DNA of 64,000 nucleotides from Osmia lignaria lignaria (Eukaryota > Arthropoda > Insecta > Hymenoptera > Megachilidae): contig NW_027478169.1 of assembly GCF_051020975.1 (NCBI RefSeq), positions 9,548,001 through 9,612,000 of the forward strand, in the 5' to 3' direction. This document shows positions 62,385-64,000 of the stretch, in pieces. A model generated the notes under the pieces. The model did not search any database, was not told the DNA's origin, and saw only the letters and a program-made list of their open reading frames with translations. Both the position numbers and the translations under genes were made by a program. Each line of letters starts with the position of its first letter. Position 1 is the first letter of the stretch.

Positions 62385-63514
62385 CAAATGCCACTTCCAG
62401 CTTAGCTGTGCAGAAGAAGAACAACAAGAAGAAGAAATATCTCGAAATATGTCCGTCAGGCCCCTTCCCTTGAGATAAATCTGCAAATATCTCGGAAACG
62501 AAGCGAGCTATGGTAAAATGTTAAGAGACCTTTTTTGTAGAGAATTAAGTTTCCTACTTTTTATGTTCTATGATATTTTTTGATCAGATGCGTAGTTCTC
62601 GAGATATATCAAGATATTTAAAAGTTCCGAAGCCGCACCAACATAATAGGGATACAGAAACACCGTGGCCCCTTTCTTTGAGATAACTCTGCACTATTGC
62701 GAGCTGCAAATGCCACTTCCAGCTTAGCTGTGCAGAGGAAGAACAACAAGAAGAAGAAATATCTCGAAATATGTCCGTCAGGCCAGTTCCTTTGAGCTGA
62801 ATCTGCAAATATCTCGGAAACGAAGCGAGCTATGGCAAAATGTTAAGAGACGTTTTTTGTAGAGAATTATGTTTCCTACTTTTTATGTTCTATGATATTT
62901 TTTGATCAGATGCGTAGTTCTCGATATATATCAAGATATTTAAAAGTTCCGAAGCCGCACCAACATAATAGAGATACAGAAACACCGTGGCCCCTTTCTT
63001 TGAGATAACTCTGCACTATTGCGAGCTGTAAATGCCACTTCCAGCTTAGCTGTGCAGAAGAAGAACAACAAGAAGAAGACATATCTCGAAATATGTCCGT
63101 CAGGCCCCTTCCCTTGAGATATATCTGCAAATATCTCGGAAACGAAGCGAGCTATGGCAAAATGTTAAGAGACCTTTTTTGTAGAGAATTATGTTTCCTA
63201 CAATTTATGTTCTATGATATTTTTTGATCAGAAGCGTAGTTTTCGAGATATATCGAGATATTTAAAAGTTCCAAAGCCGCACAACATAATAGAGATACAG
63301 AAACACCGTGGCCCCTTTCTTTGAGATAACTCTGCACTAGTGCGAGCCGCAAATGCCACTTCCAGCTTAGCTGTGCAGAAGAAGAACAACAAGAAGAAGA
63401 AATATCTCGAAATATGTCCGTCAGGCCCCTTCCCTTGAGATAAATCTGCAAATATCTCGGAAACGAAGCGAGCTATGGCAAAATGTTAAGAGACCTTTTT
63501 TGTAGAGAATTATG
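62385..63514 (+). repeat. Displaced copy of 26649-27778
   Basis: Offset 35,736 bases. It carries the TAGGGATACAG monomer with the AGTTCC allele, the CTCGATATATATC / GTAAATG / GAAGACATATC monomer, and a 321-bp monomer, in the same order. Confidence 0.8.
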
Positions 63515-63548
63515 TTTCCTACAATTTATGTTCTATGATATTTTTTGA
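63228..63548 (+). repeat. 321-bp monomer variant (9 of 9)
   Basis: Closest to copies 3 and 4. It sits in the displaced copies of the 27-29 kb region at the right end of the window. Confidence 0.95.
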
Positions 63549-63870
63549 TCAGAAGCGTAGTTTTCGAGATATATCGAGATATTTAAAAGTTCCGAAGCCG
63601 CACCAACATAATAGAGATACAGAAACACCGTGGCCCATTTCTTTGAGATAACTCTGCACTAGTGCGAGCTGCAAATGCCACTTCCAGCTTAGCTGTGCAG
63701 AAGAAGAACAACAAGAAGAAGAAATATCTCGAAATATGTCCGTCAGGCCCCTTCCCTTGAGATAAATCTGCAAATATCTCGGAAACGAAGCGAGCTATGG
63801 TAAAATGTTAAGAGACCTTTTTTGTAGAGAATTATGTTTCCTACAATTTATGTTCTATGATATTTTTTGA

Positions 63871-64000
63871 TCAGAAGCGTAGTTTTCGAGATATATCGAG
63901 ATATTTAAAAGTTCCGAAGCCGCACCAACATAATAGAGATACAGAAACACCGTGGCCCCTTTCTTTGAGATAACTCTGCACCATGGCGAGCTGTAAATGC
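63871..64000 (+). repeat. Partial monomer at right window edge
   Basis: The first 130 bases of a monomer, ending inside the central variable segment. It carries the rare GCACCATGGCG variant and matches 29744-29873, so the array continues rightward with a copy of the 29-kb region. Confidence 0.95.

Larger units (their letters stand above)
1..64000 (+). repeat. 322-bp tandem satellite array, whole window
   Basis: Seen directly: the same roughly 322-base sequence recurs head to tail from the first to the last base. Successive monomers (numbered here from the TCA of the TGATCA motif) start at 124, 446, 768 and so on to 63871. From 124 to 63870 there are 63,747 bases, which equals 198 monomers minus nine single-base deletions, so no other net length change exists. 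Monomers usually differ from each other by a few to about twenty substitutions. All lie on one strand. There is no unique DNA, transposon or gene between them. Arrays of this kind and size are typical of eukaryotic centromeric or pericentromeric heterochromatin; the chromosomal location here is inference. The family is not one I recognise. Confidence 0.98.
63026..64000 (+). repeat. Displaced copy of 28899-29873
   Basis: Offset 34,127 bases, running to the window end. It carries the 321-bp monomer, the GGCCCATTTC monomer in the GAAGCG form, and the rare GCACCATGGCG at 63980. It overlaps the preceding match because the source segments are themselves local duplicates. Confidence 0.8.

Noticed and set aside
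124..63773. The recurring 62-84-codon - strand open frames as a tandem gene family
   Set aside because: They start with TTG in the cases checked, have no recognisable domain, are interrupted in at least 16 monomers, and vary freely at amino-acid-changing sites. Repetition of one frame follows from repetition of the DNA.
1..64000. CRISPR array
   Set aside because: Repeats are 322 bp and contiguous, with no unique spacers and no cas genes.
1..64000. Drosophila 1.688 (359-bp) satellite or another named insect satellite
   Set aside because: Monomer length and the sequence motifs I know for that family do not match. I recognise no named family and will not force one.
1..64000. rDNA, 5S, histone or snRNA tandem gene cluster
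   Set aside because: No conserved rRNA, tRNA-like or histone sequence. The T6 tracts resemble RNA polymerase III terminators, but no A or B box stands in front of them.
1..64000. Transposon or LTR insertion within the array
   Set aside because: The unbroken 322-bp phase from 124 to 63870 leaves no room for an insertion, and no target-site duplication or foreign sequence was seen.

Overview
The window is one uninterrupted tandem satellite DNA array. It holds 198 complete monomers in the same orientation, with partial monomers at both edges (1-123 and 63871-64000), so the array continues beyond both ends. The basic monomer is 322 bp. Counting phase across the whole window, 189 complete monomers are 322 bp and nine are 321 bp; the nine share the same one-base deletion. 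I found no unique sequence, transposable element, RNA gene, inverted segment or credible protein gene.

This points to a eukaryotic chromosome, most likely centromeric or pericentromeric heterochromatin (or a similar block) of an animal. A hand count of the first monomer gives about 39% G+C and 11 CpG against about 12 expected. CpG is therefore not depleted, which argues against a heavily CpG-methylated vertebrate or plant genome and fits many insects and other invertebrates. I do not recognise the satellite and cannot name the species.

Layout. 0.2-10.2 kb: two copies of a 4,508-bp (14-monomer) higher-order repeat, the second expanded by three monomers. 10.0-11.3 kb: a 644-bp dimer duplication. 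13.2-25 kb: a nested set of 2,897-, 4,508-, 4,830- and 644-bp duplications. 24.9-27.4 kb: a 966-bp (3-monomer) repeat. 27-36 kb: shorter blocks with 1,609- and 1,932-bp offsets. 36.15-47.86 kb: a 5,795-bp (18-monomer) unit in two tandem copies. 48.38-59.97 kb: a second tandem pair, also 5,795 bp but with a different monomer order, with no difference seen at the private variants compared. 59.7-64 kb: pieces of the 26.6-32.3 kb region reappear about 29.6, 34.1 and 35.7 kb downstream.

Every junction I could place lies inside a monomer and keeps the 322-bp phase. Junction monomers are chimeras of two known variants. That is the signature of repeated homologous unequal exchange or gene conversion, not end joining. 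The many roughly 74-codon open frames, one in most monomers, mostly start with TTG or GTG, are broken in at least 16 monomers, and are best read as by-products of homogenised repeats. I list none as genes. HOR boundaries are approximate: they are bracketed by the nearest distinguishing variant, found by eye.
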